Below are positions 63,358 through 64,000 of a stretch of DNA of 64,000 bases, piece by piece (within the stretch, counting starts at the first letter, position 1; every line of letters begins with the position of its first letter). Both the position numbers and the translations under genes were made by a program. A model generated the notes under the pieces. That model searched no databases. It was not told the origin of the DNA and saw nothing but the letters and a program-made list of their open reading frames with translations. This DNA is from JBBRHQ01 sp963738305. GTDB taxonomy: Bacteria; Actinomycetota; Thermoleophilia; Solirubrobacterales; 70-9. The stretch spans positions 1,178,001-1,242,000 of the forward strand of contig CAVTVU010000001.1 in assembly GCA_963738305.1 (NCBI GenBank). The letters are read 5' to 3'.

Positions 63358-64000
63358 ATGAGCAGCGACGTCCTCGACATCGTCGCGCTCTCCCTGGTCT
63401 CGATGTTCAACCCGACCCTGCTCGCGGCGGTGACCGTGATGCTGCTGCTTCCCAACCCGAGGCGGCTGATGCTCGGCTATCTGCTGGGCGCATACCTGAC
63501 CAGCACGACCCTGAGCCTGCTGACCGTTTTCACGCTCCAAGGGTCGAGCGCAGTCAGCACTACCCAGAACTCCCTGAGTCCCGCAGAGGATATCCTCTTC
63601 GGCCTGGTCGCGGTCGTGATCGCGTTCGCGCTCGGAACCGGGCGGGACCAACCGTTCCAGGCGCGTCGTCAGCAGCGCAAGGACGAAAAGATGAGGGCCA
63701 AGCAGGAGGCCGGTAAGCCGACCGAGTCCTATCCGCTGCGAATGCTCGGTCGGGGCTCGCCCCGGATCACCTTCGCCGTAGGCGCCGTCCTCAGCTTTCC
63801 AGGGGCGTCATATCTCGCGACGCTCAATCATGTCGCCGCCCTTGATGCCAGCACGACGGTCACCGTGCTCGTCATCCTGGCCTGCGTAGTGGTTCAGCAG
63901 ATGCTGCTCGAGTTGCCGCTGATCGGATACGCGGTAGCTCCGGAGTGGACCCAGGGCGCCGTCGAGCGTTTCAGGGTGTGGATCAGCACCAGAGGCCGCC
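63358..64000 (+). CDS. GAP-family (Sap-like) membrane protein, 3' end cut by window edge
   Basis: The frame is open from ATG 63358 to the window end (at least 214 residues). MSSDVLDIVALSLVSMFNPTLLAAVTVMLLLPNPRRLMLGYLLGAY begins a six-helix exporter-like protein. A cytoplasmic basic loop (RRQQRKDEKMRAKQEAGK) and TFAVGAVLSFPGASYLATLNHV follow, the signature of the GAP/sulfolipid-1-addressing family related to LysE. It probably exports or positions a lipid. Confidence 0.78.
   Translation, partial: MSSDVLDIVALSLVSMFNPTLLAAVTVMLLLPNPRRLMLGYLLGAYLTSTTLSLLTVFTLQGSSAVSTTQNSLSPAEDILFGLVAVVIAFALGTGRDQPFQARRQQRKDEKMRAKQEAGKPTESYPLRMLGRGSPRITFAVGAVLSFPGASYLATLNHVAALDASTTVTVLVILACVVVQQMLLELPLIGYAVAPEWTQGAVERFRVWISTRGR

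Overview
This window is the replication-origin region of a high-GC actinobacterium. The layout (origin cluster, actinobacterial kinase/PASTA/FHA/RodA/PBP cluster, Bacillus-type QcrABC, fused siroheme decarboxylase) best suits a deep-branching class such as Thermoleophilia (Solirubrobacterales-like). The class assignment is inference; the origin assignment is secure from gene order. No stretch over 300 bases lacks a gene. I saw no insertion sequence, prophage, CRISPR array or rRNA gene.

Layout. 0-2.9 kb: end of a DJ-1/PfpI protein, a DsbA-fold protein and a Ser/Thr kinase with a discoidin-like outer domain. 2.9-12.8 kb (minus strand): the cell-wall/division signalling operon, transcribed in the order kinase with membrane tail, fhaA, fhaB, pstP, rodA/ftsW, pbpA, PASTA kinase, ddl, with many 4-base stop/start overlaps. 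12.9-16.5 kb (plus): a membrane-anchored CARDB-like protein, DUF4446, pheA, an HNH protein and a secreted protein. 16.5-16.75 kb: an unexplained minus-strand unit made of a near-perfect Shine-Dalgarno, a 14-codon ORF, a multi-helix RNA and a UUCG hairpin. 16.8-27.3 kb (minus): dnaA-dnaN-recF-dciA-gyrB-gyrA, with a full-length homing-endonuclease intein inside gyrA. 27.5-32.0 kb (plus): rpmH-rnpA-yidD-yidC-khpB-rsmG-parA-parB. The two arms diverge around the origin, which I place in the dnaA-dnaN spacer.

32-43.7 kb: tRNA-Ile, a delta-60-repeat propeller protein, a bifunctional-nuclease family protein, a second D-Ala-D-Ala ligase paired with a PLP aminotransferase, envelope genes (phosphodiesterase, GtrA, polytopic glycosyltransferase-like), YmdB phosphodiesterase and an ABC exporter. 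43.7-51.7 kb: a tetrapyrrole and respiration block (hemB, fused siroheme decarboxylase, hemL, an unknown gene, qcrABC, menG, polyprenyl synthase), so heme, menaquinone and the menaquinol:cytochrome c reductase are encoded side by side. 51.7-55.3 kb: dcd, tatA-tatC with a TPR-like partner, tRNA-Lys. 55.3-64 kb: accessory genes (cupin, alkyltransferase-like protein, DUF2252, a sulfatase with its radical-SAM maturase, small membrane proteins, a CMD-family protein and a truncated GAP-family protein).

Sequence quality matters here. At least 13 genes, including the essential dnaA, dnaN, recF, gyrA and gyrB, carry single-base indels that break the frame. Most are +1 in short G/C runs, and they are densest from 23 to 28 kb. 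For each such gene I give the span that restores a normal family protein. These are almost certainly sequence errors, not pseudogenes. A second recurring signal is a TANNNT -10 element 6-10 bases before the start codon of many operon-leading genes, which suggests leaderless or near-leaderless transcription.
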